The notes beneath the pieces were generated by a model. The model searched no databases. It was not told the DNA's origin and was given only the letters and a program-made list of their open reading frames with translations. Made by a program: the position numbers and the translations under genes. This document shows positions 1 through 5,119 of a stretch of 5,119 nucleotides of DNA, piece by piece (within the stretch, counting starts at the first letter, position 1; each line of letters begins with the position of its first letter). The stretch comes from JBOHER01 sp050701115 (GTDB taxonomy: Bacteria; Actinomycetota; Actinomycetes; Mycobacteriales; Pseudonocardiaceae): assembly GCA_050701115.1 (NCBI GenBank), contig JBOHER010000066.1:1-5119 (forward strand), in the 5' to 3' direction.

Positions 1-1527
1 AACCCGCCGGCCGATGGCCCCGGGCCGAATCCGTTGCTGGCCGACCACATCATGGTGGCGTTCCACCCGCCCGTGCTCTACCTCGGCTTCGTCGGCTTCA
101 CGGTGCCCTTCGCGTTCGCGATGTCCGCCCTGGTCCTGCGCAAGGGCGGTGTGGACTGGCTGCTCCGCACCCGGCGGGCCAACCTCGTGGCCTGGAGTTT
201 CCTGACCGGCGGTCTCGTGCTGGGCGCCTGGTGGTCCTACGAGGTGCTCGGTTGGGGCGGCTACTGGGCGTGGGACCCAGTGGAGAACGCCGCGCTGATC
301 CCGTGGCTGGTGGCTACCGCGTTCATCCACTCCGCAGTGGTGCAGGTCAAACGGGGCATGCTCCAGGCATGGAACTTCGTGCTGGTGATCGCCACCTTCG
401 CACTGACCATCCTCGGCACGTTTCTGACCCGCTCGGGAGTCGTCGCGTCGGTGCACTCCTTCACCGAATCGGGAGTCGGCCCCGCGTTCCTCGGGTTCTT
501 CGTCCTGGTGCTGGCCGGCGGGTTCGCCCTGTTCGCGCTGCGCGGTGAGCGGATCGCCTCACTGTCCCGCCCGGAGTCGCTCGCCAGCCGCGAGGGCGCG
601 TTCCTGGTCAACAACCTGCTGCTCACCCTGTTCGCATTTGTTGTGCTGACCGGGACCGTCTATCCGATCCTCGTGGAGGCCATCACCGGCGATCAGGTCT
701 CCGTGGGCCGGCCGTTCTTCGATCGGATGGCGGTGCCGCTGTCCTTCGCGCTGCTGCTGGCGATGGGGGTCGGCCCGTTCACCCCGTACCGGTACGCTGC
801 GCCCCGCGTGTTGTGGGCCCGGCTGCGGATCCCGCTGGTCCTAGCAGGCGCCGCCGCGGCGGTCGTCGTGCTGGCCGGTATCCGTTCGCCAGGAGTGGTC
901 GCTGTGGTGTCCATCGCGGTGGGCATCGTGGCGGCCAGCGTGCGCCAGCTCGTCGTGACGGCGCCGAAACCTCGGCTGAAGGGTGTGCCACGGGTGCTGC
1001 GGGGGCAGCGCGCCTACTGGGGCGGTCAACTGGCGCACCTCGGCGTGGTCCTGGTCGCCGTCGTCATCGCCGTCGCGGGTGCACTGGCCACCCGAGCCAC
1101 CGTCACCCTGGACCGCGGCGAATCGGTCGACTTCGCGGGGTACTCGGTCACGTTCGAGCGCAGCGAGCAGCACACTCAGCCGGACCGGCTGATCACCGAC
1201 GCGCACATCGTGTTCCGCAAGGACGGGCAGGTGGCGTGGACAGCTGAGCCGCGGTTGAACGCCTTCAACAACCAAACCCAGTCGGTAGGCCAGCCTGCGG
1301 TGTGGGCCGGCGCCGGTCGCGATATCTACGTCGCCCTCGCGCAGCTCGGCCCGGACCAGATCTCGCTCAACCTCTACCGCTATCCGCTGATGTCCTGGCT
1401 CTGGGTGGGCGGCTTCGTCATGGCGGCGGGCGGCTTCTGGGCGATCAGTGGCCGGGTGCGACGCCCGCGCGGCGAGGAGCAACCCGCCATCGCCGAGGCC
1501 GCCGGTCGGGTGGCCACCGATGCGTAG
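1..1527 (+). CDS. ccmF: Cytochrome c heme lyase subunit CcmF, 5'-truncated by window
   Basis: CcmF is the integral membrane core of the System I heme ligation complex; it takes heme from holo-CcmE and attaches it to the CxxCH cysteines of apocytochrome c outside the membrane. The frame is open from base 1, and 508 codons are visible before the TAG. The WWD motif appears as GWGGYWAWDPVEN (visible residues 84-96). The histidines known from E. coli CcmF can be matched: H22 in HPPVLYLG and H152 in SVHSF flank the WWD motif and are 130 residues apart, as are E. coli H173 and H303. H110 in AFIHS fits H261, and H346 in QLAHLG fits H491 (heme b ligands). The offset implies about 150 residues are missing upstream. 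Many hydrophobic segments follow, then a soluble extracytoplasmic domain (about residues 360-455), one last TM segment and a basic tail. A TTG at 34 is only an internal codon, because homology runs upstream of it (NPLL before HPP). The last 8 bp overlap ccmH. Confidence 0.96.
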   Translation, partial: NPPADGPGPNPLLADHIMVAFHPPVLYLGFVGFTVPFAFAMSALVLRKGGVDWLLRTRRANLVAWSFLTGGLVLGAWWSYEVLGWGGYWAWDPVENAALIPWLVATAFIHSAVVQVKRGMLQAWNFVLVIATFALTILGTFLTRSGVVASVHSFTESGVGPAFLGFFVLVLAGGFALFALRGERIASLSRPESLASREGAFLVNNLLLTLFAFVVLTGTVYPILVEAITGDQVSVGRPFFDRMAVPLSFALLLAMGVGPFTPYRYAAPRVLWARLRIPLVLAGAAAAVVVLAGIRSPGVVAVVSIAVGIVAASVRQLVVTAPKPRLKGVPRVLRGQRAYWGGQLAHLGVVLVAVVIAVAGALATRATVTLDRGESVDFAGYSVTFERSEQHTQPDRLITDAHIVFRKDGQVAWTAEPRLNAFNNQTQSVGQPAVWAGAGRDIYVALAQLGPDQISLNLYRYPLMSWLWVGGFVMAAGGFWAISGRVRRPRGEEQPAIAEAAGRVATDA

Positions 1528-2002
1528 CCGGCTACCGCACGCGTTCACCGCGCTCGCAGTTGTGGCGCTGTTCGCCGTGGCCATTGTGGGGCTGCTCACC
1601 GCGGGGCCAGAACACAAGGACCGCGCCTATGAGTTGGAGCAGCGGCTGCGCTGCCCAGTGTGCAAGAGCGTGTCGATCGCCGAGTCGCCGTCGGAAACCG
1701 CGGAGACGATGCGCATCGCGGTGGCCCAACTGGTCACGACAGGGCGCAGCGACCAGCAGATCATCGACTACTTCCGCGCCCGCTACGGAGACTGGGTGCT
1801 GCTCGATCCGCCCGCCAGCGGATCGACGCTGCCGCTCTGGGTGTTGCTGTTCGCCGGCACCGCCGTTGGAGGTGTCGCCCTGCTCACGCTGCGGCGGCGC
1901 CGACCGGTCGCCGACGGGGCCCTCACGCCGGAGCAACGCGAGCGGGTGGCTCGCGCCGTGGACCAGGCGAAATTCGCCGCCGACGACGGGGACACGCCGT
2001 GA
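1520..2002 (+). CDS. ccmH: Cytochrome c maturation thiol reductase CcmH (CycL type)
   Basis: This 160-residue membrane-anchored protein is the CcmH/CycL thiol-disulfide component that acts with CcmG on apocytochrome c before heme attachment. Residues 8-29 form an N-terminal signal-anchor helix. The active-site motif LRCPVCKS follows with C45 and C48, then SIAES, a three-helix-bundle region, and RYGDWVLLDPP (about residues 86-96), which closely matches the E. coli RYGNFVTYDPP region. A second hydrophobic helix (about 104-122, LWVLLFAGTAVGG) ends in RRRR, followed by a short cytoplasmic tail. This is the short single-domain form, with the TPR part in a separate downstream gene. I chose ATG at 1520 because it places the signal anchor at the terminus and overlaps the ccmF stop by 8 bp. 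An in-frame GTG at 1448 would add a poorly structured Pro/Arg-rich leader and an 80-bp overlap. The stop overlaps the next GTG (GTGA), suggesting translational coupling. Confidence 0.95.
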   Translation: MRSRLPHAFTALAVVALFAVAIVGLLTAGPEHKDRAYELEQRLRCPVCKSVSIAESPSETAETMRIAVAQLVTTGRSDQQIIDYFRARYGDWVLLDPPASGSTLPLWVLLFAGTAVGGVALLTLRRRRPVADGALTPEQRERVARAVDQAKFAADDGDTP

Positions 2003-2838
2003 GTTCCGAGCGAGAGCTGCTCGAGCAGCAGCGGGACCAGGCGTTGCGTGACATCGTCGACCTGGAGCGTCAAGTCGCCGAGCACGAGATCCCGGAGGTT
2101 GCCGCCGACCGGCTGCGACGAACCTACGAGACGGCCGCGGCCCACGCCATTGACGGCCTGGAAGCGGCCATCGCTGCCGAGCGCGAGAACCCGGAGCAGG
2201 CGCCGGGCGCACCGCGACGCTCGACGGCCCGGCTAGCCGCCTATATTGCTGCCGCCGGGGTCGCGGTGTTCGCCGCGGTGGTGCTGCTTCCCCAGTATGT
2301 AGCTACGCGCCCGGCTGGCGGCTTTGTCACCGGCAACGAAGTGGTTCAGGCGAATCCGGACACGCGGGCCCCGACGCCGTCTGCCCCCGCATCGGCACCC
2401 CGCGACTTGTCGAAGGTGACCGAGGCCGAGATGGAAGCGGTGATCGAAGCCAATCCGAACGTTCTGGGCATGCGTCTGGCCCTGGCCAACCGCTACGTGG
2501 ACAAGGCTGAGTACGACAAGGCAGCGGAGCATTACGGAGTCGCCCTCAAGCAGGACCCGGGCAACCCCGATGTCTATGCGCATTCCGGGTGGCTGCTGTT
2601 CAAGCTGGGCAAGCCCGATGCCGCCCTACGGTTCATCGATCAGGCACTGAGCATCGACCCTCGGTCGCAGGATGCCTTGTGGTTCAAGGCGAACATCCTG
2701 CTCTCAGGCCGGAAAGACCCTGCGGGCGCGCTCGATGTTCTCCGCACACTGGCTAGGCGTGGCGACCTACCGGCCGATCTCCGGGACCAGGTGAAGCGGC
2801 TGACCGCGACCGCGCGGCAGGCAGCAGGTGGCCGATGA
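1999..2838 (+). CDS. ccmI: CcmI-like TPR apocytochrome c chaperone
   Basis: This 279-residue protein is the likely apocytochrome c holdase that delivers substrate to the CcmF/H ligation complex. Residues 1-64 are charged and helical (LLEQQRDQALRDIVDLERQV), the kind of coiled-coil segment that is the cytoplasmic loop of proteobacterial CcmI. Residues about 77-101 form one TM helix, followed by an Ala/Pro/Ser-rich linker. Residues about 153-253 contain three TPR-like repeats (YDKAAEHYGVALKQDPGN, KPDAALRFIDQALSIDPRS, then DPAGALDVLRTLARRGD), predicted outside the membrane. It starts at GTG 1999, with GGGGA at 1988-1992 as a Shine-Dalgarno; no upstream methionine in this frame is credible, because that stretch is the ccmH shadow, and the next ATG is near 2431. 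It lacks the N-terminal TM helix of classical two-helix CcmI. The assignment rests on topology, TPRs and operon position between ccmH and ccmG; a generic TPR protein is the alternative name. Confidence 0.87.
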   Translation: MSSERELLEQQRDQALRDIVDLERQVAEHEIPEVAADRLRRTYETAAAHAIDGLEAAIAAERENPEQAPGAPRRSTARLAAYIAAAGVAVFAAVVLLPQYVATRPAGGFVTGNEVVQANPDTRAPTPSAPASAPRDLSKVTEAEMEAVIEANPNVLGMRLALANRYVDKAEYDKAAEHYGVALKQDPGNPDVYAHSGWLLFKLGKPDAALRFIDQALSIDPRSQDALWFKANILLSGRKDPAGALDVLRTLARRGDLPADLRDQVKRLTATARQAAGGR

Positions 2839-3470
2839 CCACACAGGACGTCGTTGCGCCTGGTCGCGCTCGCCGGTGGCGGCTGGTCCGTTGGATCGCG
2901 GTGGCGGTCGTGGTGCTCGCGATCGGGGTCGGCGCGGCGTTCGGCAGCCAGCTGGATAAGGATCCGACGGTGGTGGACAGCCCGCTGATCGGCAAGCCGG
3001 CGCCCACCGGGAACCTGCCCAACCTGGAGGACGAGGGCTCGGTCTCGCTCGCCGCGCTTCGCGGCCGGATCGTCGTCGTGAACTTCTGGGCCTCCTGGTG
3101 CGTTGCCTGCCGGGAAGAACACCCCGCACTCGTCGCGGCGGCCAGCAACTACCAGGACTATGGCGTCACGTTCGTCGGCGTCGACTACCAGGACCAGCGC
3201 GATTCAGCGATCAGCTTCCTCGACGAGATGGGGCGCGGTGACCCAAGCGCCTACCGGTACGTGACCGACCCAGGATCCACACTGGCCCTGGATTTCGGGG
3301 TGTTCGGCGTGCCGGAGACGTTCTTCATCGACCGAGACGGAACGATCGTCGCCAAGATCACCGGAGCTTCCAACTATCGCCTGCTGTCCCACGTCCTTGA
3401 TGAGATCCTCGCCGGCCGCAAGCCCGACTCCCGCACAGCTGGTGAGGTGCAGCCCGCCCCCGGTCAGTGA
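2835..3470 (+). CDS. ccmG: Thiol:disulfide interchange protein CcmG/DsbE, TlpA-like thioredoxin
   Basis: This 211-residue membrane-tethered thioredoxin-fold protein is expected to reduce CcmH or apocytochrome c disulfides outside the membrane. A basic N-terminus (GRARRWRLVRW) precedes a TM anchor at about residues 21-38. The thioredoxin domain then carries the active site WASWCVACREEHP, with C89 and C92; compare E. coli CcmG WCPTC followed by R-x-E-H. The cis-proline loop is GVPETFFID with P160, typical of the CcmG/TlpA group. The strand VTFVGVDYQD and the final helix are present, so the fold looks complete. A hydrophilic tail of about 18 residues ends the protein. The ATG at 2835 overlaps the TGA of the ccmI-like gene (ATGA) and is preceded by AGGTGG at 2826-2831. 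The order ccmF-H-I-G supports CcmG over a generic TlpA. Electron input would come from a CcdA/DsbD-type protein, which is not in the window. Confidence 0.94.
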   Translation: MTTQDVVAPGRARRWRLVRWIAVAVVVLAIGVGAAFGSQLDKDPTVVDSPLIGKPAPTGNLPNLEDEGSVSLAALRGRIVVVNFWASWCVACREEHPALVAAASNYQDYGVTFVGVDYQDQRDSAISFLDEMGRGDPSAYRYVTDPGSTLALDFGVFGVPETFFIDRDGTIVAKITGASNYRLLSHVLDEILAGRKPDSRTAGEVQPAPGQ

Positions 3471-3868
3471 CGGCGACACGAGACGCTCGCGTTCTCGTCG
3501 CGGTGCACGGCAGCGGCCGCCGTCCCCACGATCTACCGCGTCGAGGCCGCGGAGAGCCTCGATGCCACCTGGGGAGAGCGATTCGCACGAGCGAAGGCCG
3601 CGGCGGGCCACTGCGACACCCAGGGCCGCCTAGTACGAACCCGTCTGCACGTGGTGCCGGGTCGACAGCTGAGCGGCTGCCTCGGCGCGTTCTGACCACA
3701 AAGACTCGCTTGGCGCCGCTGGCGCAAGGTCCGGGGGTGCGGCAACATCCCCGTGAGTTTCTCACCGCGGGCGCGTGCATCCAGGGCTTCCTCATCGCTG
3801 TGTTCGGAGTCGTGGCGATCGTCGCGATCCGCCGATTCCCTGTCCAGCTCGTGCGGCCGTGGCGTTGA
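3467..3868 (+). CDS. Hypothetical protein with C-terminal TM segment, possibly frameshifted
   Basis: No family recognised. This 133-codon frame starts with GTG overlapping the ccmG TGA (GTGA), the same junction style as the genes before it. The first ~18 residues (VTATRDARVLVAVHGS) and the last ~60 look protein-like. Residues about 97-123 (EFLTAGACIQGFLIAVFGVV and on) form a convincing TM helix, followed by basic residues and a short tail. Residues about 20-75 are rich in Arg, Gly and Pro, with near-random third codon positions, as in shadow frames of GC-rich DNA. Over that stretch the next frame reads better and stops at 3693-3695, where CTGA could start a separate ~58-residue membrane protein at 3692. 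The options are one real odd protein, a frameshifted gene plus a small TM gene, or a decaying remnant. No clear ribosome binding site precedes 3467 or 3692. Confidence 0.35.
   Translation: MTATRDARVLVAVHGSGRRPHDLPRRGRGEPRCHLGRAIRTSEGRGGPLRHPGPPSTNPSARGAGSTAERLPRRVLTTKTRLAPLAQGPGVRQHPREFLTAGACIQGFLIAVFGVVAIVAIRRFPVQLVRPWR
3471..3695 (+). pseudogene. Alternative-frame coding remnant without a start codon
   Basis: Directly after the ccmG TGA, the third forward frame stays open for 74 codons to a TGA at 3693-3695. It yields a protein-like segment (PTIYRVEAAESLDATWGERF, then ARAKAAAGHC and RLVRTRLHVVPG), with third positions more often G or C than in the overlapping 133-codon frame, by eye about three quarters against one half. 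The frame has no usable start codon near its beginning. A coding origin would therefore need the GTG at 3467 plus a one-base frame change near 3510-3530, where the sequence is a run of GCGGCCGCC-type repeats. This could be a disrupted gene, a sequencing or assembly error, or chance. No family is recognised. It may account for the 5' part of the preceding hypothetical gene. Confidence 0.25.
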
Positions 3869-3872
3869 TAAC

Positions 3873-3891
3873 CTACTAGATGTTCTAGTAG
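3873..3891. promoter_or_regulatory. Perfect AT-rich inverted repeat, candidate repressor operator
   Basis: The arms CTACTAGA (3873-3880) and TCTAGTAG (3884-3891) are exact reverse complements around TGT. The element is AT-rich against a GC-rich background and sits 31 bp before the transpeptidase GTG. TTGATA at 3865-3870 could serve as a -35, which would put the dyad in the spacer and reach to the -10 region, but I see no strong -10. There is no T-tract, so an intrinsic terminator is unlikely. TAGTA-type dyads resemble sites of winged-helix repressors of the BlaI/CopY family; that family match is an inference from symmetry and base composition. Confidence 0.6.
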
Positions 3892-3911
3892 TTGAAGCAG
3901 TCATCGACGAC

Positions 3912-3916
3912 AGGGA
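3912..3916 (+). promoter_or_regulatory. Shine-Dalgarno sequence of the L,D-transpeptidase
   Basis: AGGGA lies 6 nt before GTG 3923. It supports that GTG as the start and shows that this gene has its own translation signal, unlike the overlapping genes upstream. Confidence 0.7.
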
Positions 3917-3922
3917 CTTCAC

Positions 3923-4780
3923 GTGACTACGAGGCAGGACCACGGTCACGACGCCTGCCAGACCAGTCGGCCACGACGGTTGCGCTACCTGGTGACTGCT
4001 GTCGTTGCCGGCGTGCTCGCGGTGGCGCTGGTCGTAGGTGTGGTGATGTGGCTCGGGGGTGCCGAGTCTAGGTCGGAGGGTCCATCATCCGCGCCTGCTC
4101 GCGAGCCTGCGCAGGAGATCGCGCTGGCCGGCCTTACCGAGTCCAGCACTTACACCACGATCGAGGGTGCCCCCGCGGACACCGAGCCGCAGCAGAACAC
4201 CAGCGGCGCGATCGTGCATCCGCGCAACACCGTGGCCGTCCATGCCGAGCCGGACGGTAAGCCGATAGCGAAGATGGAACGCACCCAACTCGGCGACACC
4301 TGGCTGCCGGTGATCGACAAGCGGGACGGCTGGGTCAAGGTGCTGCTGCCGTCCAAGCCGAACGGTTCTACCGGCTGGATTCGTGGTGAGAACCTCGACC
4401 ACGCGGTGACCCCGTACGAGATCCGGGTGCATCTGACGTCGATGCGCCTGCAGTTGTTCTTCGAAGATCGCGAAGTCGGGTCTTGGCTCATCGGGATCGG
4501 TAAGCCGAGCACGCCTACGCCAACGGGTCGCACCTTCCTACTCGGGTCGTTTGTGGACCCGGATCAAGGCTACTCACCGATTATCCTTCCGCTCGGAGCA
4601 CACAGCCCGACGCTGGACACCTTCGGTGGCGGGCCGGGCACTGTGGCGCTGCATACCTGGCCGACCGACGAGGTCTACGGCGCGGCGACCAGTAACGGTT
4701 GCATCCGGGTGCCGCCAGACGCGCTGGACCGTCTCACCGAGGTGCCGCTGGGGACGCTTGTGCTGATAGACGACAAGTGA
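3923..4780 (+). CDS. Membrane-anchored L,D-transpeptidase (SH3-like plus YkuD domains)
   Basis: This enzyme would form 3-3 peptidoglycan cross-links, or attach proteins to meso-diaminopimelate stems, through a cysteine acyl-enzyme outside the membrane. It has 285 residues. A basic cytoplasmic N-terminus (RPRRLRY, 16-22) precedes a TM anchor (about 23-45), and a Ser/Pro/Glu-rich linker follows. An SH3-like domain spans about 96-160 (VAVHAEPDG, LGDTWLPVIDKRDGWVKV, GWIRGENL), and the YkuD catalytic domain about 165-284. Catalytic motif residues are H244 in ALHTW and SNGCIR at 257-262, with nucleophile C260; the H-to-C spacing of 16 equals that of B. subtilis YkuD. The residue after Ser is Asn where His is common (SHGC); other residues also occur there in the family, for example Lys in YkuD, so activity is expected. 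GTG 3923 has an AGGGA ribosome binding site. A dyad upstream suggests control separate from ccm. There is no lipobox and no CAP or Ig-like domain of the LdtMt2 type, so I give no paralog name. Confidence 0.93.
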   Translation: MTTRQDHGHDACQTSRPRRLRYLVTAVVAGVLAVALVVGVVMWLGGAESRSEGPSSAPAREPAQEIALAGLTESSTYTTIEGAPADTEPQQNTSGAIVHPRNTVAVHAEPDGKPIAKMERTQLGDTWLPVIDKRDGWVKVLLPSKPNGSTGWIRGENLDHAVTPYEIRVHLTSMRLQLFFEDREVGSWLIGIGKPSTPTPTGRTFLLGSFVDPDQGYSPIILPLGAHSPTLDTFGGGPGTVALHTWPTDEVYGAATSNGCIRVPPDALDRLTEVPLGTLVLIDDK

Positions 4781-4847
4781 CAGCCGCAGGCGCCCCGCCG
4801 GGCCCCCGCATGAGGGTCATTTCGAGCACAGTAACTCCCGAACCCGG

Positions 4848-4869
4848 CCCCGCCCCACCTGGGGTGGGG
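4848..4869. promoter_or_regulatory. G/C-tract inverted repeat, probable CsoR operator
   Basis: The arms CCCCGCCCCA (4848-4857) and TGGGGTGGGG (4860-4869) are complementary at 9 of 10 positions around a CC centre; the exception is G4852 against T4865. Pseudo-palindromes with C tracts facing G tracts are characteristic of CsoR-family sites, and the published M. tuberculosis csoR operator has a similar CCCACCCC/GGGGTGGG pattern. It ends 12 bp before the csoR ATG and lies just upstream of a -10-like hexamer, where bound repressor would block RNA polymerase. Autoregulation, relieved by Cu(I), is inferred. The GGGG runs could also be read as a ribosome binding site, but their spacing is long. Confidence 0.72.
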
Positions 4870-4875
4870 TATGCT
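4870..4875 (+). promoter_or_regulatory. Putative -10 element of csoR (leaderless promoter)
   Basis: TATGCT fits TAnnnT and ends 6 nt before the A of ATG 4882, so transcription could begin at the start codon and give a leaderless mRNA, a common arrangement in actinobacteria. The -35 region (about 4847-4852) is not consensus and lies within the operator. The 101-bp gap from the transpeptidase stop holds nothing else I can support. Confidence 0.5.
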
Positions 4876-4881
4876 GCTCGT

Positions 4882-5119
4882 ATGGACACGCACCAACGCT
4901 CGGTGGTGAACCGGTTGAAGACTGCCCGCGGGCACATAAACGGGATCATCACGATCGTCGAGGACGACGGGTACTGCCCGGACGTGATGAAGCAGCTCTC
5001 GGCGGTCCAAGGGCTGCTGGAGGGCGCCAGCCGGCTCATGCTGCGCCGGCACCTGGAGACCTGCGTGGCGAAGGCGATGCAGGAGGGGCGGACCGCGGAG
5101 ATCGTGGACGAGCTGATGG
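4882..5119 (+). CDS. csoR: CsoR-family copper-sensing repressor, 3'-truncated by window
   Basis: CsoR proteins are all-helical DNA-binding repressors that leave the operator on binding Cu(I), inducing copper export. The frame runs from ATG 4882 to the window end without a stop, giving 79 residues of a family usually around 90-120. Helix 1 contains RLKTARGHINGI (11-22), typical of the CsoR/RcnR/FrmR group (DUF156). The metal ligands fit Cu-CsoR: C32, H57 and C61, with the same 25 and 4 spacings as C36, H61 and C65 of M. tuberculosis CsoR. The outer-sphere pair Y35 and E81 also maps, to Y31 and E77. This favours copper over the Ni/Co sensor RcnR, the formaldehyde sensor FrmR (no H-x-C-x-H set) or the persulfide sensor CstR (which lacks the histidine). 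The ATG at 4871 is in another frame. A G/C-tract operator lies just upstream. A copper ATPase (copA) or chaperone gene would be expected downstream, but none is visible. Confidence 0.9.
   Translation, partial: MDTHQRSVVNRLKTARGHINGIITIVEDDGYCPDVMKQLSAVQGLLEGASRLMLRRHLETCVAKAMQEGRTAEIVDELM

Noticed and set aside
1448..1519. Upstream GTG start for ccmH adding 24 residues
   Set aside because: The extension is Pro/Arg-rich, precedes a normal signal anchor and overlaps ccmF by 80 bp. ATG 1520 fits family topology and operon spacing better.
841..1617. 258-codon open frame on the minus strand
   Set aside because: It lies antisense to the conserved C-terminal half of ccmF and the start of ccmH. It has low-complexity Arg/His/Asp content and no recognisable domain. 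Long antisense frames are expected in high-GC DNA.
1660..1998. 5' extension of the CcmI-like frame to an ATG-like start at 1660, giving 392 residues
   Set aside because: The added 113 residues are Arg-rich and overlap the conserved CcmH coding sequence in another frame. The GTG at 1999 with GTGA overlap and GGGGA ribosome binding site explains the gene.
3541..3562. Hairpin TCGAGGC / GCCTCGA with 8-nt loop as a terminator after ccmG
   Set aside because: The stem is only 7 bp and no T-tract follows. Such stems are common by chance at this GC content.
3533..3949. Minus-strand frame of 138 codons spanning the ambiguous region and the dyad
   Set aside because: Its composition is Arg/Ser/Thr-rich without hydrophobic or domain pattern, and it is antisense to the transpeptidase start region and the candidate operator. 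Nothing supports translation.
4781..4820. GC-rich stretch after the transpeptidase stop as an intrinsic terminator
   Set aside because: I could not find a stem longer than four or five pairs followed by a T-run.
4734..5052. Two overlapping minus-strand frames across the end of the transpeptidase and csoR
   Set aside because: Both are antisense to well-supported genes and to the CsoR operator, and neither shows a recognisable motif.

Overview
The window is high-GC DNA in which every supported gene lies on the + strand. It most likely comes from an actinobacterium. The grounds are strong G/C preference at third codon positions, GTG starts, an actinobacterial-style membrane-anchored SH3-YkuD L,D-transpeptidase and a CsoR-type copper repressor. 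This taxonomic call is an inference from protein style, not a measured placement.

Bases 1-3470 are the distal part of a System I (Ccm) cytochrome c maturation operon: ccmF (5' end outside the window), ccmH, a ccmI-like TPR gene and ccmG/dsbE. Successive genes overlap by 8, 4 and 4 bp (ATG inside the end of ccmF, then GTGA, then ATGA), so they are probably co-transcribed and translationally coupled. CcmF joins heme to apocytochrome. CcmG and CcmH are the membrane-anchored thiol proteins that keep the CxxCH cysteines reduced. The TPR protein probably holds apocytochrome c for the ligation complex. All four histidines expected for CcmF heme binding and all four CxxC cysteines of CcmH and CcmG are present. 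ccmA, B, C and E are not visible and would be expected upstream.

Bases 3471-3868 are ambiguous. A 133-codon frame starts with GTGA overlapping the ccmG stop and ends in a clear transmembrane segment, but its middle reads better in another frame. This could be a decayed or frameshifted gene followed by a small membrane protein. I do not recognise a family.

Bases 3869-4780 hold a perfect 8-3-8 AT-rich dyad (candidate operator), a good Shine-Dalgarno sequence and a complete L,D-transpeptidase with a TM anchor, an SH3-like domain and a YkuD catalytic domain.

Bases 4781-5119 hold a G/C-tract inverted repeat that looks like a CsoR operator, a -10-like hexamer placed for leaderless transcription, and the first 79 codons of a CsoR-family Cu(I)-sensing repressor cut by the window end. 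A copper-efflux gene would be expected next, beyond the window.

I see no mobile element, CRISPR array, tRNA or rRNA. The items most worth a second look are the two candidate operators, the frameshifted stretch after ccmG and the shortened membrane topology of the CcmI-like protein.
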